A stretch of 64,000 bases of DNA from Candidatus Saccharimonadota bacterium (GTDB taxonomy: Bacteria; Patescibacteriota; Saccharimonadia; Saccharimonadales; UBA4665): assembly GCA_013289705.1 (NCBI GenBank), contig JABCZM010000001.1, positions 1-64,000 on the forward strand, read 5' to 3'. Shown here in pieces: positions 1 to 7,589 of this stretch. Position numbers and translations under genes: made by a program. Position 1 is the stretch's first letter, and every line of letters begins with the position of its first letter. The notes beneath the pieces are model-generated. The model had not been told where the DNA came from. It did not search any database and saw only the letters and a list, made by a program, of their open reading frames with translations.

Positions 1-45
1 TGTAGGTGCTGGACAGCAGCTGACAGTTTTTGTAGTGTAGACATT

Positions 46-96
46 GAAAACGACCTTTCTGTTTTGGTTTTGCAACAAAAACTTTAGGTCGTTTTC
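46..96. terminator. Inverted repeat at the end of the variable-protein operon
   Basis: Eleven-base arms (46-56 and 86-96, GAAAACGACCT / AGGTCGTTTTC) enclose a 29-nt loop. The right arm overlaps the last codons and stop of the leftward gene at 84. Read rightward it is followed by TTTATTT, so it may stop transcripts in both directions. The long loop keeps confidence moderate. Confidence 0.5.
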
Positions 97-818
97 TTTA
101 TTTCGTCAAAAAGTGAGTGTGGGTCAGTGGGATGCATCTCTGCGAAGGGGTTCTTGGCAGTACCTGGATGGTTGGGTTGTTTAAGGAATATGCCCAGGAG
201 TTCGTCTTTTAGGCTCCCATCTTGACCCTGCTCATATCCATAGTAGTTAACTCCTTGGACTGGCGCTTCAGCCACGGTTGGGATGACCGAAACCTGCCAG
301 CGTGCATTTTCGGGGATGAGCTCGCGCCAGTTGGCTACAATATCTGGCTCTGCATTCAGACCGCTCTGAACTTTAAGGCCAGTAAATGGAATTGCAGCAG
401 TTGGTTGTGTCTTCTCTCGCCAGGTACCGAGATTCCTATACAGGGCAGACCAGTAGGTTAAAGGACGACCTTCCGAAGTAAACACAACACTTGGCTCTAA
501 ATCAAGCTCTTTATATGCGGCGTAACCTTGCTCTAGTTTTCTCCAATTCACACCCTCGAATTCTTTGCTGCCAAGATCAGGCACAAGTTCCCAGTTACAT
601 GGGTACTTCAGGGCAGTCAGGAGGCGTACGGTATCCTGTCGAGCCGTGCTCAAAACAGCTTGAAAATCTTGCCCTATCTCACCCGTGTCTAGCCCTAGTA
701 GTAGATTCGCCGGACTTGGCCCTACTGTTAATCCGCCTAATGCAGTACGAGCTTCATCACTCAAGCCTTCTAAAGGGGTTTGCCTGCCCGATTCAGGCGC
801 GGGGTAATGATAGGTCAT
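84..818 (-). CDS. Truncated paralogue of the DGR variable protein (no lectin domain)
   Basis: This 244-residue protein starts MTYHYPAPE and shares its first ~215 residues with the products of 815-1672 and 5072-5962: an N-terminal HYP-rich start, a conserved L.gLS..ART.LGGL segment, and a middle region ending near MHPT. It stops where the others begin their C-terminal lectin-like domain, so it lacks the variable region. The ATG at 818 overlaps the upstream stop (ATGA), so it is translationally coupled as the last gene of the leftward operon; an in-frame ATG at 833 is less likely. Function is not recognised. It could be a non-diversified partner or decoy, or a gene that lost its 3' end. Confidence 0.8.
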   Translation of the reverse strand: MTYHYPAPESGRQTPLEGLSDEARTALGGLTVGPSPANLLLGLDTGEIGQDFQAVLSTARQDTVRLLTALKYPCNWELVPDLGSKEFEGVNWRKLEQGYAAYKELDLEPSVVFTSEGRPLTYWSALYRNLGTWREKTQPTAAIPFTGLKVQSGLNAEPDIVANWRELIPENARWQVSVIPTVAEAPVQGVNYYGYEQGQDGSLKDELLGIFLKQPNHPGTAKNPFAEMHPTDPHSLFDEIKKTT

Positions 819-1672
819 GTGTTGCACTCCCAAACGGTTGGCCGAATGCCACCACGATTACTGTCCGTGTCACCGGAGCTACTTAAGCCTAAGCTGACAC
901 CAGGCTTACCGTTAATCCGACAGGTTGTACCGGTCACATAACCCGCTCGCCGTTTTCCCTGTAAATCACTCTCAAGCCAGGTGAAACTATCTCCATCAAT
1001 AGCGTAAGAGCCGCTTTTTGAATAGCTCATAGCCTGCAGCATTAAGTAGGCATGCATACTGGGGTTAATGCTGTCACCATAGGGTATCCTCAACGTATTG
1101 ACAAGGGCTTGCAGTGCATAACCCCTAGAGCTCTCCATAAAACTGTTGGTGTAAGGCTCTTTTTTAACGTATGCCTTGGGATCAGTTGGCATGACAAGAA
1201 CATTCCATTTCCTATCGGCAATAAACCTGCCATGACTGACGCGTGAGAAAATCTGAGGATCATCAGTGAGTCCAAAATTAATGTAGAGTTCTGCAAGCTG
1301 CTGATATACGGCTTGCCAGTCTTCTAGTGATAAGGTTGGTGCAAATACAATTGCCGGAGCAAAGTCTGCTTTATCCATGGTTTCAAAGGCCTGAAATAGT
1401 TTCCCGAAGTTAACCCCTGCCGCTTTAAATTCTTCCATGCTAGGTGTGTAGGCCGCCACCCTATCGCATATTACATGGCTAGCTTCTAGAGACAAGCCGA
1501 GAGCCAGCTCAAAACTGTCGTTGGCCTGTCGTTCATGATCAGTGTTGAGCAGCTGGCCGGCTGGACTAGCGTCAATGCTCAAACCACCAAGTGCGTCTCG
1601 CGCTTCCTCACTCAGGCCTTGCAGTGATGCTTGCGGAGCATCTTCTGATCGAGGATAGTGGTAGGGCGGCAT
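815..1672 (-). CDS. Variable-protein paralogue with C-type-lectin-like C-terminus
   Basis: A 285-residue paralogue of the diversified protein at 5072-5962: it starts MPPYHYPRSE and carries the same LS.EAR.ALGGL block. Its C-terminus has a GDTDSNRGGIRPTVW stretch, which aligns with the GNR.DNLGVRLP end of the variable lectin fold seen in DGR targets. Its nucleotide sequence does not match the template repeat at 6279-6388, so it is not an evident target of that template. The stop lies 2 nt before the VWA stop-start junction: an AGGAGG site inside the end of the VWA gene serves the ATG at 1672. Role unknown; probably works with the MoxR/VWA pair. Confidence 0.85.
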   Translation of the reverse strand: MPPYHYPRSEDAPQASLQGLSEEARDALGGLSIDASPAGQLLNTDHERQANDSFELALGLSLEASHVICDRVAAYTPSMEEFKAAGVNFGKLFQAFETMDKADFAPAIVFAPTLSLEDWQAVYQQLAELYINFGLTDDPQIFSRVSHGRFIADRKWNVLVMPTDPKAYVKKEPYTNSFMESSRGYALQALVNTLRIPYGDSINPSMHAYLMLQAMSYSKSGSYAIDGDSFTWLESDLQGKRRAGYVTGTTCRINGKPGVSLGLSSSGDTDSNRGGIRPTVWECNT

Positions 1673-1674
1673 GG

Positions 1675-3564
1675 TTAGGCACTCCTCCTAATATAGTCAG
1701 CGAGTACGCCGTACAACTTTTCTGGTAGTACCGTCGGATCCGATACAAGTTCATGGTTCTTAGTAATGTAGAGGTCTCTACGTTCCTCATCACCAATAAC
1801 AAGCTGGGCGACGTGTGCGGAAGCAGGCAGGCTGTTTACGATTTCTTTTGCTTGGGCGGCGTCCCCAAATATGCCATCACTGATGATAAGTGTTATAACA
1901 TCCCGCTTTGGTCGGGCAGCTGCCGCTCGTTGCACGTGCCCGAGTGCTCCACTCACAAGTGTGTTAGCGCTAGGTGCTGCGAGCACATTAGTGTACGTAC
2001 TTCCTTTGGCTTGAGGAGTTGGCTCGTGGGCAAGCGGGCTTAGCACTTCTGTACCTGAGCCGAAGGCGATAACCTGTGTCCGTACATCAGGCTGGTGGTA
2101 TTGCCCATTCTTGCGTGATACCTTATAGCGAGCTAGTTGGAGCCCTTCAATTAAGCATAGCGACGTATCTGCCGCACATTGTGCATTCTGGCCAGCCATT
2201 GAGTTACTAACATCTACCAGCAGGTGTATGTCGAGACCACCAAACGTAACATCCTGTCGGTGAGCTTGACGGGCTACTGGTTGCCAAATTGCTTGTTCTT
2301 GGTCAGTTGCTAGCTGCAGGGCGACTGCTGCCATCGTCCGAGGATGTAAGCGTACACCCTCAGTATGGGCAGTCGGTTTATAGCGCGGGCTCATGATGAC
2401 ATTAGCAGGAGCGGCCAGCTGCATCAAGACATCAGCGACCTGGCTGATGGTGTTTGACCACCGTTCAAGTGAGTTGACGTAGCGTTGGGCATTACCTTGG
2501 CTAAGCTGCATCTCTTTTGCTAATGAGCCCGCAAGCTCTGAGCTTCGCGATTGTTTTTGTTCGTTTGCCGCTTCAGACTCCTTGTTCGCCTGTGTCTGCG
2601 CATCTTGTGCGGCTTTGTCTTTTTGTGACTGTTTCGCATTAGCAATTTGCTGCATGGCCTGAGCGATTTGTTCCGCTAAATCCTGTGGAAGTCCTGCACT
2701 AGGCCTGCCTTGGTCTTTGGGCGCACCGTTACCAGCTTCTTTAGCTTCTGTGTTGTTTTCTTGACTATCACCTTGTTGCGCATGATGATGAACAGCCTCT
2801 TCATATTCCTCATATGCATCGCTAAAATCACCAGGCTGACTATCGCCTCGGTCTGCCCGTTCTTGCTCGTCTGCTTTGAGCAGGGCATCGTAGTGCGGCT
2901 TAATATAGAGTTCTGCAATTCGTCGACGTTCGTGTAAGCTAACTCGTGGATCAGTCATAGCAAATGGGATATCGATGAGCTTCCCGTCTTTTTCATATTG
3001 TTTCAATGATGCAAGTAGTTCGGCTACCTTTGGATCAACGGCAAAATCAGGCTCTTTCATAACAGTAGACAGCCGAATACCGAACATCAGTTGGGTATGT
3101 TTGGGGTTGCCAGTCATGTCACGCGGCATTTGGTGGCTGTAGATATTATCGGCATGTGCATCAAACAGTGGTACTCGGCGATTCCTGGTGTCGATAACCG
3201 TGTCGTCAATTAAGCAATCAAAGAAATCACTTGCCGCAGTTCGCTTGTTTGGTACTCGAAACTGGGGATCCATATAATCTCTGGCATGCCCGAACTCGTG
3301 GCCAATCATGAATAGGCCAGTTACTTCAGGTGGTGCCTGTTGTTCAAGGGGTGTCTTGTGCTCGTCTCCCACAACAATCTGTATAGGATCGACAGTAATG
3401 AGCAATCTTTCTCCTTGAGTAACTGCACAGCTAGTTCCAGCACCTGGCGTAATAGCAACCTCAAACCCGCTTAAGCCATTCAAAGCACCCAACTGATAAA
3501 TGTCCTGCCGCAGGGCGACTTCATTCAGTTGGGGATATAGTGATTCGACTTCGGGGTTGGTCAT
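1675..3564 (-). CDS. VWA protein with N-terminal HExxH metallopeptidase motif (CobT/DUF2201-like)
   Basis: About 629 residues. Residues 89-93 read HEFGH, a zincin motif, followed by an acidic patch (DCLIDDTVID). Residues ~235-345 are rich in E, Q, A and K and probably flexible or coiled. The C-terminal third is a von Willebrand A domain with a MIDAS motif DVSNS at ~451 and a later ISDG loop. The pairing of such a protein with a MoxR ATPase resembles CobT/CobS and other MoxR-VWA chaperone pairs. The start is ATG 3564, because GGAGAG lies 10 nt upstream and the longer in-frame ATG at 3603 falls inside the -10 box. First gene of the leftward operon. Whether the peptidase motif is active is not known. 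Confidence 0.9.
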   Translation of the reverse strand: MTNPEVESLYPQLNEVALRQDIYQLGALNGLSGFEVAITPGAGTSCAVTQGERLLITVDPIQIVVGDEHKTPLEQQAPPEVTGLFMIGHEFGHARDYMDPQFRVPNKRTAASDFFDCLIDDTVIDTRNRRVPLFDAHADNIYSHQMPRDMTGNPKHTQLMFGIRLSTVMKEPDFAVDPKVAELLASLKQYEKDGKLIDIPFAMTDPRVSLHERRRIAELYIKPHYDALLKADEQERADRGDSQPGDFSDAYEEYEEAVHHHAQQGDSQENNTEAKEAGNGAPKDQGRPSAGLPQDLAEQIAQAMQQIANAKQSQKDKAAQDAQTQANKESEAANEQKQSRSSELAGSLAKEMQLSQGNAQRYVNSLERWSNTISQVADVLMQLAAPANVIMSPRYKPTAHTEGVRLHPRTMAAVALQLATDQEQAIWQPVARQAHRQDVTFGGLDIHLLVDVSNSMAGQNAQCAADTSLCLIEGLQLARYKVSRKNGQYHQPDVRTQVIAFGSGTEVLSPLAHEPTPQAKGSTYTNVLAAPSANTLVSGALGHVQRAAAARPKRDVITLIISDGIFGDAAQAKEIVNSLPASAHVAQLVIGDEERRDLYITKNHELVSDPTVLPEKLYGVLADYIRRSA

Positions 3565-3587
3565 GTTAGAGTTCTCTCCAGAATTCA

Positions 3588-3622
3588 TTGACAATATTAC
3601 CATAATCTGTTAAACTTGTAAA
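3588..3622. promoter_or_regulatory. Overlapping divergent promoters of the VWA and MoxR operons
   Basis: Rightward: TTGACA at 3588-3593, 17-nt spacer, TAAACT at 3611-3616, predicted start ~3623, three bases before the MoxR ATG. Leftward: TTTACA (3622-3617), 17-nt spacer, TAATAT (3599-3594), predicted start ~3587. The two promoters occupy the same 35 bp, so polymerase cannot use both at once. Confidence 0.75.
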
Positions 3623-3625
3623 GTT

Positions 3626-5065
3626 ATGGAAGGTCTGAATTGCGCTGGTAGCAATGCTTGCAAGCAGTACTGCGAAGCGCTGCTTATGCAAGGTGTGGCT
3701 GTTGACTTTGAAGCTGGTTGTAATGTGCCAGCTATGTTTAGTGTGACAGACAAAGGTATCGACTTTGATCCCACCCACAATGAAGCCGGTATTCAGAACC
3801 CTGATCTCATCAACACACTTGGTGGTGCACTGTGTGGAACCTTGATTGAGCGCACGGCGCTTGATCCCGAGCGGCAGTTCGTCGATAGGCTTATTACGCA
3901 GTATGATACCGTCTTCTCGGCTCGTACCAACATGTGGGGTGCTATGCTTGGCGCAGCCCGCGAAAAACGCACCTTTACCGATGCTGAGCTGACCTATTAT
4001 CAAGACCAATTAGAGCAGACTACTGAAGCACTCGATACTGCAGCCGCCAGCACATCTCAAGAAGCACGGTTGCGTGCTCAAGCTGCATACGACCACGCAA
4101 CGCTTGCGAAATACGGTGTGCTCTTTGATGAGCCAATGATTAAGGCAGTCGATCGTCTCGTCTCTAATCTTATGGACGGCAAGCCGACACTTGGGGTTGG
4201 TGACAAGGGCATTGCGAAGACGCAAGTTGAAAAGTATGTCGCCCGGTTGTGGGATCCCGAGAACGAACCGATTATTATCTCGGGCCACGGTGACATGATG
4301 AGTAACGAGCTCATCGGCCAGATGGAGCAAGATAAAGATACTCGGGTATTTGCGTTCAAAGAAGGTAAGCTCCTGAAAGCAATGCGTGAGGGCCGTCCTG
4401 TTATTCTCGATGAGATTAACATCGGTGACCAACCAGTCATGATGCGTTTACAAGATATCGCCCTGCGTCGTCCAGGCGACAAGGTCATTATTCAAGAAAA
4501 CGGTCTTGATCCTATCGAGATACAGCCTGGCTTCGTGATTATGGCTACTGCCAACGAAGCGTCTGCTCGTTATCAACACCGTAACGTACTTGACCCCGCG
4601 TTCCGTGACCGTTTCGACGTACTACAATTCCAGTATCCTGACGTTACTGCTAAGAACAATCCTATTCAGGAGATTCCTCGCTCACTCATGCGCTTAGCAC
4701 TTGCAGGCGCCGTTGATGAACGTGGCGTACTGTCATCGCATATTACTGCAACTGATCTTGAGAAGCTCGTCCGTCTTGCCTATGTCACCCAGCATCTTTA
4801 CAGTATTCCGGCTCGTGACTCAAAGGTAAATCTTGACAAAGGTAATGCATCCACCAGCGGCTTCTTAGATGAAGAGCCGGTAATGACTGACTGTATTACC
4901 CCACGCTCTGTATACGATACGATTACTCGCTGTGCAGCTGGAAACAAGCCAGGGATGACGCTTACGAGCGAACTTGAGCGGTTAATTATTGGCCTCGACC
5001 AATCAGGGAGCAAACACAACCAGACACATGCTCGCAGTGTCCTCGCATTACTACGGACAAAGTAG
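3626..5065 (+). CDS. MoxR-family AAA+ ATPase
   Basis: A 479-residue protein with ~170 N-terminal residues of unrecognised sequence, then an AAA+ module: Walker A variant GVGDKGIAKT at ~190-199, Walker B RPVILDEIN at ~257-265, sensor-1 VIMATANEAS near 310 and an arginine-finger segment LDPAFRDRFD. MoxR proteins are ATP-driven chaperones that act with VWA proteins; the partner here is the divergently transcribed VWA gene. The ATG at 3626 lies 3 nt after the predicted transcription start, so the mRNA is probably leaderless. It is followed after 6 nt by the diversified lectin gene, implying co-expression and a shared job. Confidence 0.92.
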   Translation: MEGLNCAGSNACKQYCEALLMQGVAVDFEAGCNVPAMFSVTDKGIDFDPTHNEAGIQNPDLINTLGGALCGTLIERTALDPERQFVDRLITQYDTVFSARTNMWGAMLGAAREKRTFTDAELTYYQDQLEQTTEALDTAAASTSQEARLRAQAAYDHATLAKYGVLFDEPMIKAVDRLVSNLMDGKPTLGVGDKGIAKTQVEKYVARLWDPENEPIIISGHGDMMSNELIGQMEQDKDTRVFAFKEGKLLKAMREGRPVILDEINIGDQPVMMRLQDIALRRPGDKVIIQENGLDPIEIQPGFVIMATANEASARYQHRNVLDPAFRDRFDVLQFQYPDVTAKNNPIQEIPRSLMRLALAGAVDERGVLSSHITATDLEKLVRLAYVTQHLYSIPARDSKVNLDKGNASTSGFLDEEPVMTDCITPRSVYDTITRCAAGNKPGMTLTSELERLIIGLDQSGSKHNQTHARSVLALLRTK

Positions 5066-5071
5066 GGACTC

Positions 5072-5962
5072 ATGCCATTTCATTATCCTCACCCCGAAAA
5101 TCGCTCTCAGGCACCACTCGCTGACTTAAGTGAAGCAGCTCGAACCGCTCTTGGTGGTATGGCGACTCTAGGAACTAATCCTGCAGACGAACTATTGCAG
5201 CCTGACAGTACGGCAGAATTTACTAGTAGCCCCGCCTTTACAATTATTGCCGAAACGGCTCACAGTACTGCATCTCAACTGTTTGAACGTATTGGTGTTA
5301 CGATGCCAAGTCTCGCGGAACTTGCCGCTGCCGGTATTGATTTCGAGCGTCTGAGTAGCGCTCACGAGGACATGCGGGCGCTTAACTTAGAACCTCGCTT
5401 GGTAATTGCGCCAGTCCTTGAGGCGGCACAGTGGTCTAATCTGTTCGGGGCACTTCAGGATGATGCTAATGTCAATCACGATGGGCGTATCAAGAACGGC
5501 GGGTTGTATATCGACAGTGAGGTAAAAACCGATTGGCGCAACTTGCAAGGCGATGAACACAGCACCCAGGTTAGTGGAAGGAGGGGTAGCTGGCAGGTGG
5601 TCGTTATACCCGGTACTGAGCAGCCAGACATCACTAATATTGACCGTCGTGGTACTACCGATGGCACAACCGTTGCGAAAAAAATCATACAGCGACTCAA
5701 CAATCTACCGAACACGCAATTACATGAATTACATCCTACTATCCCTACCTATCTCGCCCTGCAAGCGGCTAACCTCCAGGAGCATGAAGCGCCAATTGAC
5801 AGTAGTACATGGACTTGGCTCGAGGGTGAATTTGGTAATGCGAACGGCTTGCAGGCGCCGAGCGGCATCTGGCGCCCGGGTGTCGGTCGGGTCGGGCTGG
5901 ACTGGCGCGACGTTGGGGACCGGCGTGACAACCTGGGTGTGCGTCTGCCGGTGTGGGGATAA
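5072..5962 (+). CDS. DGR variable protein with C-terminal C-type-lectin-like fold
   Basis: A 296-residue protein whose N-terminus (MPFHYPHPEN, then LSEAARTALGG) is shared with two paralogues on the other strand. Residues 260-295 form the variable repeat, ending ...DRRDNLGVRLPVWG, typical of the C-terminus of DGR-diversified lectin folds. Nearly every difference from the template lies at AAC/AAT (Asn) or other A-containing template codons, so the ligand-binding surface is the mutated part. No signal peptide or membrane segment is visible. It is the second gene of the MoxR operon. The ligand is unknown; a host-surface or rival-surface structure is an inference. Confidence 0.93.
   Translation: MPFHYPHPENRSQAPLADLSEAARTALGGMATLGTNPADELLQPDSTAEFTSSPAFTIIAETAHSTASQLFERIGVTMPSLAELAAAGIDFERLSSAHEDMRALNLEPRLVIAPVLEAAQWSNLFGALQDDANVNHDGRIKNGGLYIDSEVKTDWRNLQGDEHSTQVSGRRGSWQVVVIPGTEQPDITNIDRRGTTDGTTVAKKIIQRLNNLPNTQLHELHPTIPTYLALQAANLQEHEAPIDSSTWTWLEGEFGNANGLQAPSGIWRPGVGRVGLDWRDVGDRRDNLGVRLPVWG
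5849..5958 (+). repeat. DGR variable repeat (VR)
   Basis: Ungapped 110-bp match to 6279-6388. Nineteen mismatches: seventeen at positions where the other copy has A, two where it has T (5917 G for T, 5933 C for T). It lies at the 3' end of the variable-protein gene and ends two codons before its stop. This adenine bias identifies 5849-5958 as the mutagenised copy. Confidence 0.95.
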
Positions 5963-6069
5963 ATCCTTTTGATCTTTGTCTCTTGGTTTGAGTCTTTTAT
6001 TTTTCTTTGCTAAAGTTTGAGCTACGGGAGTGAACAGTAACCGGCTTGCGGAGTCTATTGATTCCGTGG

Positions 6070-6275
6070 CTCTGGCTGCTCCTTGCAGCAAGTACGTGCC
6101 ACTACTAACACCAAGATCTGGTTTGCCGTTAGGCAAACAGTCGGTGGGTACGGCTTCCAACAAACAACATAGTTCCCCACACGGTATGCTGATAGATTAT
6201 TGCCATCGTAGGGCGATGAAACAATAGAGCGTCTCATGGTTGCGACCATGAACACGCCAGGACAATCTATCAGCA
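6070..6275. ncRNA. Structured non-coding element immediately upstream of the template repeat
   Basis: Several perfect helices can be drawn. Hairpins lie at 6075-6089 (GCTGC/GCAGC) and 6121-6138 (GTTTGCC/GGCAAAC). A 12-bp outer helix pairs 6187-6198 with 6264-6275 (TGCTGATAGATT / AATCTATCAGCA) and encloses two sub-hairpins: CATCG/CGATG at 6204-6217, and CATGGT/ACCATG at 6235-6250 extended by GCGT/ACGC. The three-way-junction element ends 3 nt before the TR begins. It contains no convincing reading frame. It is probably part of the template RNA or a processing or priming structure; the other possibility is DNA cruciform formation. Confidence 0.65.
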
Positions 6276-6278
6276 AAT

Positions 6279-6388
6279 TTGCAGGCGCCGAACGGCAACT
6301 GGAACCCGGATGACGGTCAGGTCAAGCTGAACTGGAACGACGTTGGTAACCGGAATGACAACTTGGGTGTGCGTCTGCCGATGAGGGG
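6279..6388 (+). repeat. DGR template repeat (TR)
   Basis: The 110-bp template copy contains 26 adenines in 6281-6388, 17 of which differ in the VR. Translated in the VR frame it would read NGNWN...LNWNDVGNRNDNLGVRLP, with Asn codons (AAC/AAT) at the sites that vary, the usual design of DGR templates. It lies 321 bp downstream of the target gene, in the same orientation, outside any gene. Confidence 0.95.
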
Positions 6389-6710
6389 TGATTAGAAATT
6401 TGGGGCTTATCTTCTTTTTGGTGTTTTGTTTTTCTTGCTTCCGTCACATAGCTTACTGAGGAACAGTCTATGTATCAGGTACGTAAAGGCATACTCTCCT
6501 ATTTCTCCTCGGTACCGATGCTCATGGTTTATGAGCTGTGACACCAGCCATTTCTGGAGAGCTAAGCTGTTAATATAAAATACTAATGCTTGCTATATAA
6601 TTATATTTGACTAATTACAAATGGTTGTGATATTTTATTCCACAAGGAAATTTTGCCGTTTCATGGAGAAAACGCCAGTTCCGAATGTGGGAGATTAGGA
6701 GCGAATACGC
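6389..6710. other. Intergenic region between the TR and the integrated element
   Basis: No reading frame of more than about 25 codons with coding character, and no reverse-transcriptase or accessory (Avd-like) motif. The first ~45 bases are T-rich and loosely resemble the sequence after the VR (5963-6010). A promoter for the ParB-like gene is at 6607-6636. The left end of the tRNA-Lys-linked element probably lies in this gap, but no clear att repeat was found. Confidence 0.5.
6607..6636 (+). promoter_or_regulatory. Promoter of the ParB-like gene
   Basis: TTGACT (6607-6612), 18-nt spacer, TATTTT (6631-6636). It would give a leader of about 68 nt before the ATG at 6711, which has TAGGAG 8 nt upstream. 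Confidence 0.45.
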
Positions 6711-7580
6711 ATGCAACACGTATATGGCTACACATTTGTGCAGCTACCAGTCAGTAAAATTGAACGAGACAGCAATCAGCCGCGCCGCGATTTTGGCACG
6801 GAGGGTGATGCTAATCGCTTACTTGTCTCAGTTAAGCAGTATGGCATCGAGAACCCTATTACAGTTAGCGAGACCGAGCCTGGCCGCTATCTGATTATTG
6901 ATGGCCACCGACGCTACATCTGTGCCCAGAAGCTTGGGTACACAGAAGTACCGTGCCGTATTTACCCTAAGCTTTCTAATGCAGAGCTTGAGACAAGGCG
7001 CTACGAAATACAGAACAATCGCCGGCCATGGAGACCAATGGAGAAATCTGAAGCTTTAGAGCGAATCAAGTCTGAGGCAGGCTTCACGAGTAACCGTGAA
7101 CTCGCTGAGCACCTGGGTATTACTGAAGCTGTCGTGGCCAACTCCCTACAACTTCGGAAGCAAAAGATGGATTACATTGAACTTATGGAACGCTATGATT
7201 TAAGCGAAAGCTATCGGATAGAGTTTGTCCGTTTACGCGCAAAGCTTCGCAAGATACGGGATCTGGAAGTCGACGACATTATCATTAATGTCTTCGAGCG
7301 CATTAAGCACAAGGTTATCAAAAATTCCAAGGAGCTACGAAAGCTTGGCAGTATTTTTCTGCGTGCCACGGCTAATGAGGAAGAGCTGGCTCGCTACCTT
7401 GCTGACCCTGATATGACTATTCATGAACTTGAGCAGCGAACCTTGCAATCTGGGTCATCACTGCACATTGAGGAGATTATCAGCTTCGTGAGCCGTAAGC
7501 GTGCTGAAGGTGTCGCATTCAGTGCACAGGAGAAAGCATTCTTAGAACAGTTAAAGGATTTACTAAACCAAGCAGTGTAA
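6711..7580 (+). CDS. ParB/Spo0J-like nuclease-fold DNA-binding protein
   Basis: A 289-residue protein. Residues ~8-95 match the ParB N-terminal domain (LPVSKIERDSNQPRRDFG, then IIDGHRRYICAQKLGYTEVPC, with the ...NNRRPWRPMEKSEAL segment after it). A helix-turn-helix follows (SNRELAEHLGITEAVVANSLQL). It lacks an adjacent ParA, so it may be a transcription or maintenance factor of the element rather than a chromosome segregation protein. A ribosome site (TAGGAG) precedes the ATG. It forms an operon with the recombinase 9 nt downstream. Confidence 0.88.
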   Translation: MQHVYGYTFVQLPVSKIERDSNQPRRDFGTEGDANRLLVSVKQYGIENPITVSETEPGRYLIIDGHRRYICAQKLGYTEVPCRIYPKLSNAELETRRYEIQNNRRPWRPMEKSEALERIKSEAGFTSNRELAEHLGITEAVVANSLQLRKQKMDYIELMERYDLSESYRIEFVRLRAKLRKIRDLEVDDIIINVFERIKHKVIKNSKELRKLGSIFLRATANEEELARYLADPDMTIHELEQRTLQSGSSLHIEEIISFVSRKRAEGVAFSAQEKAFLEQLKDLLNQAV

Positions 7581-7589
7581 GGGGATATC

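Noticed and set aside
833-960. Second variable repeat in the paralogue at 815-1672
   Set aside because: The protein end is lectin-like, but its DNA does not align to the template at 6279-6388 beyond scattered bases.
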